IMG/VR virus record: IMGVR_UViG_3300010354_000893
Location: 1-20,235 of that record
Source of the DNA: a virus
DNA length: 20,235 nt
Strand: one strand, 5' to 3'
The notes below the pieces were generated by a model. That model worked only from the letters and a program-made list of their open reading frames with translations. It did no database searches and was not told the DNA's origin. A program made the translations under genes and the position numbers. Shown piece by piece: positions 1 to 8,646 of this stretch. Each line of letters opens with the position of its first letter. The first letter of the stretch is position 1.

Positions 1-2706
1 TTTATCTACTAAAGGAATAAGATTGCTAGAAGCTTTCTTTTCATCGCCTTTTGCTAATAGTTCTTTTCGGAAGTCAGTAGCAATTGTAGTACCCGGAGTT
101 CGAAGAAATGCAAGTAAATTTAATTTTGTATAATCTAATGTAGCCCATTTATTTCCGGAATTATCGTTTGATCCTTCCGATTTAATATCATTTAACGATG
201 TTTTAGGGGCTGTAGAATTATTTACATATACATCCTGATAGTAACGTCCTTCGCCCGGATTCCATGTGCTATCATTAGAAGTTCTTCGCCATATATGTGC
301 TAATCCAATCGAATAATTGTTAAACGGTTCTGCAGTATAACTTTGATCTTTGGAAGATTCGGTATCATCGCCAAATGTACCTTGGGTTGTTCTATTTTGG
401 TTAAGAAATGGTGCATATCGACTTTTAAAAGAATATCTACCTACTGTTAAATCTGGAGTATAATCTATGTCCGAGCCGGTGATAAGCGATCCACCGACGA
501 CTATTACTCGACGCCCGAAAAGTTCTTGTCTAACATCCGCATTAGCATTGCCTAATTGATTTTTTAATGAAGTATCTACGGCTCTACGTATTGTAGTAAA
601 TCCTAAACCGTACACGGACTGCGGTCCGCCTACTTTCGATAATCTAGTTATTTCTTTTTTATCATTCTCGATAATGGGAGCTACTAATAAATCCTTTTTT
701 AATAGGGCTAATCTATTAAGCGATTTTCCCATATCTAATTCATCTTGCTTTAATCCTCGATGAAAGTTAGAATAATCAGCAGCTTCATTTAAAAACGGAA
801 TTCCATGTCTCGTAAAATGTAAACCAAATGGTGTACCTGGTACTGATAATAAAGAAGTTATTCCTAAATGTGTATGTGTATTATTAATTGCAATAGCAGG
901 ATTTTTTGTTAATTCTGCTACAGCCCCGGTAGATAAATAACCGTATGGTCTTACGTTAGATTTACCTAATCCTATTTGAGTAATAACCCATACAATACCT
1001 TTTGGACTAGCCATAAATTTAGCAATACGAGCCGTATCAATCGCAGCCCGTTCTACTGCCGTACTCGCGCCACCTCTTATAAATCCACCATCGAGTGCAG
1101 CTGCCATTCCGCCCGCTAATGCTTGACCATTTGGTCCGGCAGTAAGCCCCCATCGTTGCGGTCCTAAAAAATCAGGATTTTGTAGTCCACGTAGGACGTA
1201 CGGTTGAGGCATAAACGTAGGATTAAATGCTTCGTCTTGCAATTTAAATTTAGAATATTGCTGTTCTAAAGGAGACGGGCTTCTTCTACGTAATGCCCAA
1301 GACATTAATAAACTTTGATTTGAATCGTTACGAACTGCTTCGCTATAACGATTCTCTGCATAGAAACCGGTATTGCCCATTTTGGAACCAATACCTAATT
1401 GATTTTCTAATTTAGCAGTACCTAACGCACTACCCATTGCTACATTTAATAATCGCGCCCCTTTAACGGTATCAGGATATTGATATTTAGTATTATCAGC
1501 ACTAATACCTATAAATCCTGATTCATATGGAGCGATCCTATCTTTAAATCCCGTAGCACCAGATGTTTCATTAGGAAACCAATTAGTTACTCGCAATCTA
1601 TTTAAAGGAGTAACAAAAGAATAATTAGTTCCATAGCCGCCGTCGCTGATACCCGTAAAATTTGACTTATTTTTTTGTTGACGAATAATAAAATTTTTCT
1701 GCGGCTCATTACTAAGATAATCTACCCCGAAATCTTCTGGTGTAGAATTAATTAAATTTTTACCTGATGGATTAATAAATTGTGTTCCGTTAATTCCGTT
1801 AAATTGCGAATCGCCCCAAGAATTTTTAATTGTAAATCCTTTAGCGTGAACGTTCGGTATAAAATCAACACCAATTCCAGGTGTGGTATTTATTGTTTTT
1901 CCATTCGGATTCGTATACGTATTACCGCTAATACCCGTAAATTGAGAAACGTTTATAGGATTTTTAATTGTAAATCCTTTAGCATGGATATTAGTTATAA
2001 AATCAACACCCGTACCGGGGGTCGTATTTATTATTTTTCCGTTTGGATTTGTATATGTATTACCTTGTATTCCTGCAAACTGAGAAACGTTTATCGGGTT
2101 TTTAATTGTAAATCCTTTAGCATAGCCGTTATTAAAATAATCTACGCCTATTCCAGGAGTAGTTACAATTTCTATACCATTTGGATTTGTATATGTATTA
2201 CCTTGTATTCCCACAAATTGTGAAACGCCAATTGAATTTTTAATTGTAAATCCTTTAGCATTATCATTTTCAAATACATCAGTGCCGCCCGGTAACGGTC
2301 CATCAAAATCTAATTGAGATGCTCCTTCGGGTAAGCTACCTAATTTACCAGCAGTATCATATTTTTCAGGAATATCAGGTCTTCCGTATATTGAAGTTTG
2401 TCCATCATTTATAAATTGACTTACACCTACCGGATTTTGAATAGTAAATCCATTTGCATTTGTATTTGTAAAATTATCTGCATTTGCCGGTAATGGACTA
2501 TCAAAATCTAGATTTGATGCATTTTCTTCTAAGCTACCTAGTTTACCGGCGGTATCATATCGTTCAGGAACATTATCAATATCTAATTGAGAGTAATTTA
2601 CGCGCTGACCGCCTGGGTCATCGACATTACCTAATACCCCTTTAGTATCATATCTTTCGGGTGTACCGTTAATGGCCAAATTTGATTTAAGTGATAATAT
2701 TCCCAT
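1..2706 (-). CDS. Large repeat-bearing tail/baseplate structural protein, C-terminus off window
   Basis: The frame is open from ATG at 2706 to the window edge (902 codons, no stop), so the protein is incomplete. I do not recognise a named family. The N-terminal 380 residues are repetitive: PE(R/K)YDT motifs at about 16, 47 and 113, and a GFTI motif at 84, 150, 196, 242, 288 and, degenerately, 334 (NFII). The last five are spaced 46 residues apart. Residues 380 onward are non-repetitive, with a glycine/alanine-rich stretch and a segment near 562-583 (MASPKGIVWVITQIGLGKS). The start lies 9 nt after the tape-measure stop and has no visible Shine-Dalgarno sequence, so translation may be coupled to that gene. 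A place directly after the tape measure is where contractile phages usually encode baseplate and hub proteins. A baseplate, tail-tip or fibre-anchoring role is therefore inferred from position only. Confidence 0.85.
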   Translation of the reverse strand, partial: MGILSLKSNLAINGTPERYDTKGVLGNVDDPGGQRVNYSQLDIDNVPERYDTAGKLGSLEENASNLDFDSPLPANADNFTNTNANGFTIQNPVGVSQFINDGQTSIYGRPDIPEKYDTAGKLGSLPEGASQLDFDGPLPGGTDVFENDNAKGFTIKNSIGVSQFVGIQGNTYTNPNGIEIVTTPGIGVDYFNNGYAKGFTIKNPINVSQFAGIQGNTYTNPNGKIINTTPGTGVDFITNIHAKGFTIKNPINVSQFTGISGNTYTNPNGKTINTTPGIGVDFIPNVHAKGFTIKNSWGDSQFNGINGTQFINPSGKNLINSTPEDFGVDYLSNEPQKNFIIRQQKNKSNFTGISDGGYGTNYSFVTPLNRLRVTNWFPNETSGATGFKDRIAPYESGFIGISADNTKYQYPDTVKGARLLNVAMGSALGTAKLENQLGIGSKMGNTGFYAENRYSEAVRNDSNQSLLMSWALRRRSPSPLEQQYSKFKLQDEAFNPTFMPQPYVLRGLQNPDFLGPQRWGLTAGPNGQALAGGMAAALDGGFIRGGASTAVERAAIDTARIAKFMASPKGIVWVITQIGLGKSNVRPYGYLSTGAVAELTKNPAIAINNTHTHLGITSLLSVPGTPFGLHFTRHGIPFLNEAADYSNFHRGLKQDELDMGKSLNRLALLKKDLLVAPIIENDKKEITRLSKVGGPQSVYGLGFTTIRRAVDTSLKNQLGNANADVRQELFGRRVIVVGGSLITGSDIDYTPDLTVGRYSFKSRYAPFLNQNRTTQGTFGDDTESSKDQSYTAEPFNNYSIGLAHIWRRTSNDSTWNPGEGRYYQDVYVNNSTAPKTSLNDIKSEGSNDNSGNKWATLDYTKLNLLAFLRTPGTTIATDFRKELLAKGDEKKASSNLIPLVDK
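1708..2259 (-). repeat. Four tandem 138-bp (46-residue) coding repeats
   Basis: The string TTTTTAATTGTAAATCC (plus strand) recurs starting at 1823, 1961, 2099 and 2237, exactly 138 bp apart. Each unit encodes AKGFTIKN followed by a VSQF or DSQF segment, a G-N-(T)-Y-T-N-P-(N)-G segment and a TTPGxGVD segment. A related 66-residue unit precedes them: its GFTIQN is at residue 84 and the matching GFTIKN at 150, while PERYDT at 47 and PEKYDT at 113 show the same 66-residue spacing. The array is in frame throughout, so copy number could vary without breaking the gene. Confidence 0.9.
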
Positions 2707-2715
2707 ATATTATAA

Positions 2716-5700
2716 TTATGGCCTAAATCCATTTACGTTCGCAGTATAAGATCTATTTAAAGTAATTGCACTTTGAATATCTCTAATAGCACCATCGCCT
2801 ATTTTAAGTTGAACTGGTTGATTTAATTTAGAAATTAATTCTTTCAATAAAGCTTCAACGCCTTTATTATCGGTTTGCGTAGACGGAACCGTAGATTGTT
2901 CAGAAGCAGCCACTACTGCAGTGGTAACCGTAGCGGGTTGTTGCATTACAGGAGTAATCGCAGGCTTCGTTTGAGTAACTTGGGTTTCTTGTTTCGGCTC
3001 TTCTTCTCCGAATCCAAAGAAACTTCCTACAGAACTAATTGCACTACTTGCTAAATCTTTAACACCGGACATTGCCGACCCTAAAGTATCACTTATAACA
3101 TCCGTAATACCGCCGCCACCAACATCTTTAGGCGTTGCAGACGCAATTTGCTGCATACGAGCGATATCATCATCAGTTATTTTTTTCATTGATGCCATTA
3201 AATTATCATATGACTTAGATAAATTATCGATAGCAGATGCCAACGCATCAATTTCATCATGTTCTATGTCTGCAATATCATTTAATAAAGTAGCAATAAT
3301 ATCACCCTTATCAGCAACGCTATCATCCAATGCAGACATTTTTTGATTGAACGTTTCAATACTTGTTCCGGCAAGAGCAATAGAAGTAGCTACAGTATCT
3401 ATTTTAGCGGTATCAATTGCCGCTAATTGATTGAATACTGCAAATGGGTCTGAACCCAAGAAACTATTTAAAGCATCCGCTAAACCACCTTTAATAACTT
3501 GATCATTAAATTTATTTAATGCGTCTGCAGATTTTGTTATAGGCTCTGTATCTACATTACCGAAATTAGATAATGCAGTTGACATAGATTTTAAACCATC
3601 GGCGGTAGTTTTCATTTTATTACCATCGATAGTTTCTAACTCTTTTAATGTGTCAATAGGGCTAGCCCCAAAGAACGACGCTATACCATTAACCACTTCT
3701 CCGGCAGTAAGTGCTAATAAGCCAGCTCCTAATGCGCCTAATGATAATCCTACCGCAGCTATATTTCCTGCATCTACGTCGCTAAATTTAACAATAGAAT
3801 CTGCAATTGCAGTTATAACTGTAGATATTGCTTTACCTACTGATTCGATAACTTCACCGATGCCGTTTAATATACTAGATATTGCAGTACCCGCAGCTTC
3901 AATTGCCGGTGCTACTGCCCCTATACCTTTACCTAATCCTTCAAACATTATACCTAATGCAGCTATTCCCGGAGCGGCAATACGTAACGCAGCTGCAATG
4001 CCCATTGCCATACCTAGAAGAATTAAACCTACCGGCATACCAAAGAATGGAGTCGGTGTAGCCATTGCCTGAGCGAAAGTAACTAATCCGGTAGATAGGC
4101 CCGCAAAGAACGATCCTATTGCTTGACCTAAACTATTCATTATACCTGGTAATTTACTAGCCGCTTGGCCTAGGCCGTCTAATAAAGTATTAACGACTTT
4201 CATTACATTTTCAGCTAATGCATTTCCTACATTTCCTAATGCATTTACCAATGCAGTGCCTTGAGTATTTATTACTTCAATTACGGCACCTAATAATTCA
4301 CCAACCGCTCCTATTAAATTAGTACCAACGCCTTTAATTACATCTATCGCTGTATTTAATAAATCTCCGATATTTTGCATTAAAGATTGTAATGTAGAAG
4401 TTAATTCTTTTGCAACATCTTTAATTGTTTTAAAAATGTCTTTCATTACATTCTTAATAAAATCTAATATCGTTTTAACAGTATCTTTAACAAAGTTAAA
4501 AATATTTTTAAGCATATCACCGATTCCTTTAAATATTGCTTTTAAAGTATCGTTAATAGACTTAAATGCAGATTTTAAACGATCAGCAAAGGAAGTAGTA
4601 TTTTTTAATGTTTTATCAGCACCTTTTGTATCTACTTCAGGTGTATCAATTTTTTTATCAGCTAAATCTTCAACCCCGCCCTTCTTTTTACCAAAGGAAG
4701 GTAATTTACCTTCTTTTAAACTTTTAAATCCATCCTTTAAAGAAGACCCTATACCTTTTGCACTATCGTACATTGAAGATAGTCCTTCTTTTGCCTTACT
4801 CAATGTTTTTAAAATAAACCAACCTCCAATTATATTTCCAATTGCAAGAGCAACGTACTTAATAATTTCCATTGATTTACCGGTTTCTTTAGCGGCTTCT
4901 CCGGCGTCGCCCGTTGCATCTTTTATACCAAAAATATCTTCTTTTATAAATTTTATTACTTTACTTATTTTATCGAATACATACGATATAACATCGATAG
5001 TAACTCCTATAGGATACCATGCACCTCTTAAGATATTCATGGATATTTCCATTACAGTGCCTAATATAGAACCTATTGATTTAAAAGTTGATAATATGCC
5101 TTGTACAGGGCCGTCTGATTCTAATAAAGAATTTACGAAAGATTCGATTGCAGGTAATAAAGGCTCGATAGCTTTAAATAATGCAGTTTTAAATTTATTT
5201 GCAACTGCTGCTAGTTTTTCTTGCGTACTTAAATTTTGCTCGTTTAAAAGTTTTTCTTTTAACATGTCTCGAGCTTTACCTGCAGATACTTTAGATAATG
5301 CTTTTTCCATATCAAAACCTTCTTTAGTAGATGCATTTAACATCTCCTGTAATTCGGTTTGAGATAATCCTATCGTTTCTAACTCTTTCTGCTTAGCCAT
5401 CATTTCATCTAACTGATCAACGCCCATTCCCATTGCTTCTGCATAAAGCTTTCTTTGATATGGCCCTAATTTTTCGTATTCTGCGGCAGACCCCATTTGC
5501 TGAACCATAGCGTCCATCATTTTTTCCGTTTGGCCTGTCATATAGAAATAACGAGCAGCGTCCATATTAATGTTTTTACCTAACATAATACGAGCTTTAT
5601 TTTGTGCTGCGATTTGCGATTCTATATTCATTAGGTTTTCACCTACTGCATTCATTTTATCTAATGTAGTACCCATTAATTTAGCTTGCTTAACTGCTTT

Positions 5701-8025
5701 AGCTAAAGCTACTACATTACCTTTAAAATTAAATAAAACGCCTTTAGATACCTTACCTATATCTTTCATTAATTCACCCGCAGGAACTAAACCGTCTTTA
5801 CTCATGGCTTCTACTGTAAGAGCCATTTTATCCATTGTAGTACCCGTTATTGCAGCCGCTGAATTTAATTGAGCATTTTCTTCTGCCGTAGTTCCATAAC
5901 GTTTAGATAATAACGTACTAGTCTCTAAAAATTCTTTAGCTTTTGCATTAGTGGTAGATAAGGTTCCTAAATTAACACCCATTACTTTTTGTAACTCAAC
6001 CATTTGTTTAGTTACGTCAGAAGTTGATACTCCGAATTGACCTAATTCTCCCGCTATATCATTTGCAGTGCTATATACTTTAGTAGCTTCTTGATAAGAT
6101 AAATTTAAATTTTTAGCTAATTCTCCAACAGCGGCATCGGCATCTAAAAATAATTTTACTAATCCTACCACTCCTGCTATTGCTAACAATATTGGAAGGA
6201 TAGGTAGTAATGATGTCATTAACGTAGCGGCTCCTGATGCAGCTGCAGAGAAAAATCCCGTAACGCCGCCTCCAGCTGACATAAATCCATCTGTTATAGA
6301 TTTAAATAATTTATCTTTTAATTCTGATTGTATTTTATCTAATCCGAGCATTTTTGATATATTATCCGGTACTATACCGAATAACTTATCAACGGGTTGC
6401 GACAATACATCTGCCATTCCCTGTGCTTTACTTTGAATCGCGTCATAAGCGTCGCCAGTTTTTTGAACCGCTTCGAATTGTTTAAGCTGTTCGGTGACTA
6501 TTGCTTGTTGGGTATCTAATACTAATAATAATGCCGCTCGTTCTTCTCCTACAATACCATTAGAATCATCTAATACTGCCTGTCGCTGTAATTCTAATTT
6601 TCTTATACGGTCTTTAGTTTCAAATATTTCACTAGAAAGATCTATATTTCTATATTCTGCAGTTCCTAATTTACTTGCACTAGATTCTACATCAATCATT
6701 GATTTAGCAATATCTTCATATGCATTACCTGATTGATTTGTTAATTTATTTATTTCATTTAATATCGGTAATGATTTTGATGTAGTCTGAATACCCGCAG
6801 CTTTAAGAGCATTAATACGCTCTTCTTCTTTAGCGCTCAAATCTTTTACTGTATTTAAATTAGTTTCAGTATCAATTAAACTATTACTAACATTTTCTAA
6901 AAACTTTGTTTTATCAATTTGATCGATTAAGCCGTTTTTAATTAATCCTGAATTTGCAATACGTGCGCTATCATATGATATTAATTGTTTTGATATATTT
7001 GATAATTCTTTTTTAGAATCAAAATCTTTTAAAGATTCTGTAGCTACTTTTCTCATAGCGGCAGCCGCATCTTCTCCATACGAAACTAAAAACTTCATTT
7101 CTGAATTAGTTAGCTTAACATTATCGCCGCCTTGTTTTATTTTCTTTAAAATTTCTTCGTACCGCTTTTGCATTTTATCAGCGGATTTAGTCGATAAATT
7201 TATATTTTCTGTTATATTATCCGTTTCAGTAACTTGCTCTTGTAATTGATCCGTTGCATTAGATGCAGTTACTTCTGTTTGCAATTGTATAACAGGAGTA
7301 TTTTTAGCTATATTACTTAATAAAGAAGTATCTGGCGTATCTATAATAGAAGATAAAATAATTGGATTATACCTATCAATTGTTTTATCTAATAAAGAAG
7401 TATCAACTAAATCTATTTCTGCCATTAATTCCAAAATAGGCATTTTATCTAATTCTGATAAATCTAATTTATTTAATTTAGCATTAATTAATACGTTATT
7501 AAATTCGGGCAATTCAATGTCTTGAACATTAAATTTAACATTTGCATTGATATCTTCAATTTTAGGAATATCTATTGGTTGAACATTAAATTTAACATTT
7601 GCATTGATATCTTCGATTTTAGGAAGTTTAAGTTGATCTACATTAAATTTAACGGTTGCATTAATATTTTCTACGGACGGTAATTCAATATCTTCTACAT
7701 TAATATTAGATTCAATTTTAAGAGTAGGTATTTTTATATTCGATATATCTTTTGAAAAGCTATTTAATTCTCCACGTAATGATCCAAATTCTTTAGTTAA
7801 TGTAGTAACTGACTTACCCATATCAACTATTTTATCTTGAATTTGATCTGAATAGTCAATAGTGTCTTCGAACCCGGCTGTTAAGGATTTAACAAAATTA
7901 TCGAGTTTTTTAGTTTCAAAGATTTTTGATAATTCTTTACCTAAATCTTTTATAGATAAAGATAAATCTTCAAAAGAATCTTTTAGCTCCTCAGCTTTTT
8001 TCTTCGGATCTTGCTGTTTTGCCAT
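2716..8025 (-). CDS. Tail tape measure protein
   Basis: This 1769-residue protein is the longest gene in the window and has the expected composition: long helical and coiled-coil stretches, hydrophobic segments, and a position after tube and chaperone genes. Residues 1-95 are a charged helical region. Residues 113-169 hold three 19-residue repeats (consensus LPKIEDINANVKFNVQ). Hydrophobic, membrane-like segments lie near 602-632 (LLPILPILLAIAGVVGLV), 1055-1075 and 1327-1400 (Gly/Ala-rich). The C-terminus is low complexity and then ends in a short conserved-looking tail. In this family the protein fills the tube lumen, sets tail length and is often ejected into the host envelope. The start at 8025 follows AAGGAT and lies 3 nt after the upstream stop, so the two genes are probably co-translated. 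T4 gp29 has about 590 residues, so this tail is probably much longer. Confidence 0.92.
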   Translation of the reverse strand: MAKQQDPKKKAEELKDSFEDLSLSIKDLGKELSKIFETKKLDNFVKSLTAGFEDTIDYSDQIQDKIVDMGKSVTTLTKEFGSLRGELNSFSKDISNIKIPTLKIESNINVEDIELPSVENINATVKFNVDQLKLPKIEDINANVKFNVQPIDIPKIEDINANVKFNVQDIELPEFNNVLINAKLNKLDLSELDKMPILELMAEIDLVDTSLLDKTIDRYNPIILSSIIDTPDTSLLSNIAKNTPVIQLQTEVTASNATDQLQEQVTETDNITENINLSTKSADKMQKRYEEILKKIKQGGDNVKLTNSEMKFLVSYGEDAAAAMRKVATESLKDFDSKKELSNISKQLISYDSARIANSGLIKNGLIDQIDKTKFLENVSNSLIDTETNLNTVKDLSAKEEERINALKAAGIQTTSKSLPILNEINKLTNQSGNAYEDIAKSMIDVESSASKLGTAEYRNIDLSSEIFETKDRIRKLELQRQAVLDDSNGIVGEERAALLLVLDTQQAIVTEQLKQFEAVQKTGDAYDAIQSKAQGMADVLSQPVDKLFGIVPDNISKMLGLDKIQSELKDKLFKSITDGFMSAGGGVTGFFSAAASGAATLMTSLLPILPILLAIAGVVGLVKLFLDADAAVGELAKNLNLSYQEATKVYSTANDIAGELGQFGVSTSDVTKQMVELQKVMGVNLGTLSTTNAKAKEFLETSTLLSKRYGTTAEENAQLNSAAAITGTTMDKMALTVEAMSKDGLVPAGELMKDIGKVSKGVLFNFKGNVVALAKAVKQAKLMGTTLDKMNAVGENLMNIESQIAAQNKARIMLGKNINMDAARYFYMTGQTEKMMDAMVQQMGSAAEYEKLGPYQRKLYAEAMGMGVDQLDEMMAKQKELETIGLSQTELQEMLNASTKEGFDMEKALSKVSAGKARDMLKEKLLNEQNLSTQEKLAAVANKFKTALFKAIEPLLPAIESFVNSLLESDGPVQGILSTFKSIGSILGTVMEISMNILRGAWYPIGVTIDVISYVFDKISKVIKFIKEDIFGIKDATGDAGEAAKETGKSMEIIKYVALAIGNIIGGWFILKTLSKAKEGLSSMYDSAKGIGSSLKDGFKSLKEGKLPSFGKKKGGVEDLADKKIDTPEVDTKGADKTLKNTTSFADRLKSAFKSINDTLKAIFKGIGDMLKNIFNFVKDTVKTILDFIKNVMKDIFKTIKDVAKELTSTLQSLMQNIGDLLNTAIDVIKGVGTNLIGAVGELLGAVIEVINTQGTALVNALGNVGNALAENVMKVVNTLLDGLGQAASKLPGIMNSLGQAIGSFFAGLSTGLVTFAQAMATPTPFFGMPVGLILLGMAMGIAAALRIAAPGIAALGIMFEGLGKGIGAVAPAIEAAGTAISSILNGIGEVIESVGKAISTVITAIADSIVKFSDVDAGNIAAVGLSLGALGAGLLALTAGEVVNGIASFFGASPIDTLKELETIDGNKMKTTADGLKSMSTALSNFGNVDTEPITKSADALNKFNDQVIKGGLADALNSFLGSDPFAVFNQLAAIDTAKIDTVATSIALAGTSIETFNQKMSALDDSVADKGDIIATLLNDIADIEHDEIDALASAIDNLSKSYDNLMASMKKITDDDIARMQQIASATPKDVGGGGITDVISDTLGSAMSGVKDLASSAISSVGSFFGFGEEEPKQETQVTQTKPAITPVMQQPATVTTAVVAASEQSTVPSTQTDNKGVEALLKELISKLNQPVQLKIGDGAIRDIQSAITLNRSYTANVNGFRP
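7519..7689 (-). repeat. Three tandem 57-bp repeats in the tape measure gene
   Basis: A 57-bp unit (19 residues, ending VKFNV) is repeated three times in frame. GAACATTAAATTTAACATTT (plus strand) begins at both 7524 and 7581, and those two copies are nearly identical over more than 40 bp. The third copy (nearest 7689) and flanking degenerate units are more diverged. The unit is a beta-type or extended motif rather than a heptad coiled coil. Confidence 0.88.
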
Positions 8026-8028
8026 TTA

Positions 8029-8346
8029 TTATTTATCCTTTGCTTTTGGCCCATATTTTTGACCAAATGCATCTTTTCTACCGTATCGTTTAAATAATTC
8101 TATATATTCAGGACTATTACGTAATTCATTTTTACGATCCGTAGCCTGTTTTAAATCTTCCAAAGCATATTCTAAAGATCTAAATTTATCTTTAATATCC
8201 GGATCGTTTTTTAAATCTTCAACAGCTTTTTTAATTTTGCCTTTAAAAAATAATTTTATAATAAGATCTACGAACTTACTTTCTTTTATAAGCTCTTTAC
8301 GAACTTCTTCGCGTATAAGGTTTCTTAAGTTTTCTTGTTTATTCAT
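8029..8346 (-). CDS. Small helical protein of unknown function upstream of the tape measure
   Basis: The 105-residue product is highly charged, predicted largely helical, and lysine-rich at the C-terminus. Residues 7-19 (LRNLIREEVRKEL) share the pattern L-R-x-x-I-R-x-x-(I/V)-x-x-E-L with residues 93-105 of the coiled-coil protein at 10651-10163, which suggests a common docking helix. A hydrophobic patch (LIIKLFF) follows near residues 28-34. The start ATG at 8346 has no clear Shine-Dalgarno sequence and lies 3 nt after an inverted repeat that surrounds an AT-rich promoter-like box. The gene ends 3 nt before the tape measure start. That position suggests a role in tape-measure or tail-tube assembly, but I do not recognise a family. 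Confidence 0.75.
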   Translation of the reverse strand: MNKQENLRNLIREEVRKELIKESKFVDLIIKLFFKGKIKKAVEDLKNDPDIKDKFRSLEYALEDLKQATDRKNELRNSPEYIELFKRYGRKDAFGQKYGPKAKDK

Positions 8347-8349
8347 GAT

Positions 8350-8389
8350 GAATGCCCGACTTTAATATAAATATCAAGGTCGAGCATTC
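8350..8389 (-). promoter_or_regulatory. Inverted repeat enclosing an AT-rich promoter-like box
   Basis: GAATGCCCGAC at 8350-8360 and GTCGAGCATTC at 8379-8389 (plus strand) form an 11-position inverted repeat. The one mismatch becomes a U-G wobble in minus-strand RNA. The 18-nt loop contains the box TTTAATATAAATAT. No U-tract follows on the minus strand, so it is not an ordinary terminator for this direction. It ends 3 nt before the start codon at 8346. Confidence 0.55.
8361..8374 (-). promoter_or_regulatory. AT-rich late-promoter-like box upstream of the 105-residue gene
   Basis: Minus strand ATATTTATATTAAA, 14 nt before the start at 8346. It is one of nine intergenic copies of the box and the one held in the loop of a GC-containing inverted repeat. 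Confidence 0.5.
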
Positions 8390-8400
8390 TTTAGTAATTT

Positions 8401-8646
8401 TTAAGATCTTCTAGGCGCAATAGAAGGCTTATCTACTGTACGTTTATTAGATTTTTTACTTGCTTCTTGTTGCGCTTTATTTTGAGCTTCAATAGTTTCG
8501 TTTATTTTCTTAATATAGAATCTTCGTAAGAAGATTGGCATTTCGTAGACACACTCCCAAGTGAATCCTCCCTTACCATGATATACAAGGTTAAATATCT
8601 CCGAGTGGAGATACGGGCGATACTCAGGAGTTGGGCCAAAAAAAGC
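8401..8646 (-). CDS. gp51-like tail-assembly domain, reached by probable ribosomal frameshift from the gp26-like gene
   Basis: This frame is +1 to the preceding gene. It is closed by TGA at 8649-8647 and then open to TAA at 8403-8401. It has no ATG, GTG or TTG before an internal ATG at 8541, so most of the domain cannot be made by independent initiation. Read from the U-run (8640) it gives 79 residues. The segment VYHGKGGFTWECVYEMPIFL, continuing LRRFYIKK, has the (V/I)YxMPIxLRRFY pattern that I recognise from T4 gp51-type baseplate-hub assembly proteins. The tail is charged (NETIEAQNKAQQEASKK). A slip at UUU-UGG or UCC-UGA would fuse it to the gp26-like protein, giving 362 residues in both cases. 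A -1 or +1 error in the 7-base homopolymer is the main alternative explanation. No other gene occupies 8350-8620. Confidence 0.75.
   Translation of the reverse strand, partial: AFFGPTPEYRPYLHSEIFNLVYHGKGGFTWECVYEMPIFLRRFYIKKINETIEAQNKAQQEASKKSNKRTVDKPSIAPRRS
8596..8613 (-). promoter_or_regulatory. Stem-loop downstream of the putative frameshift site
   Basis: The minus-strand RNA UAUCUCC-ACUC-GGAGAUA forms a perfect 7-bp stem with a 4-nt loop. It starts 10 nt after the UGA of the gp26-like gene and 24 nt after the run of seven U. A stem at this distance could pause the ribosome at the stop codon. It lies inside the coding sequence of the gp51-like frame, so chance complementarity remains possible. 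Confidence 0.5.

Noticed and set aside
1780-2223. Plus-strand frame of 147 codons with a repetitive Cys/Ile/Arg-rich product
   Set aside because: It is the reverse side of the 138-bp repeats in the minus-strand gene at 1-2706. Its repetitiveness comes from those repeats.
3650-5362. Long open frames on the plus strand opposite the tape measure (3650-4072, 4436-5362 and others)
   Set aside because: They lie antisense to an unbroken 1769-codon gene, have odd composition (many Ile/Pro/Ser), no ribosome binding sites and no recognisable motifs. They are shadows of the minus-strand codon bias.
8539-8541. Internal ATG as an independent start for the gp51-like frame
   Set aside because: It would remove the first 33 residues, including the GKGGFTWE part of the domain, and its nearest purine-rich site is poorly spaced. 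It could make a minor short form only.
8495-8640. The -1 frame past the gp26-like stop, also open for about 45 codons
   Set aside because: Its translation has no family-like pattern, while the +1 frame gives a gp51-like sequence with VYEMPIFLRRFY. A -1 shift is therefore not favoured.
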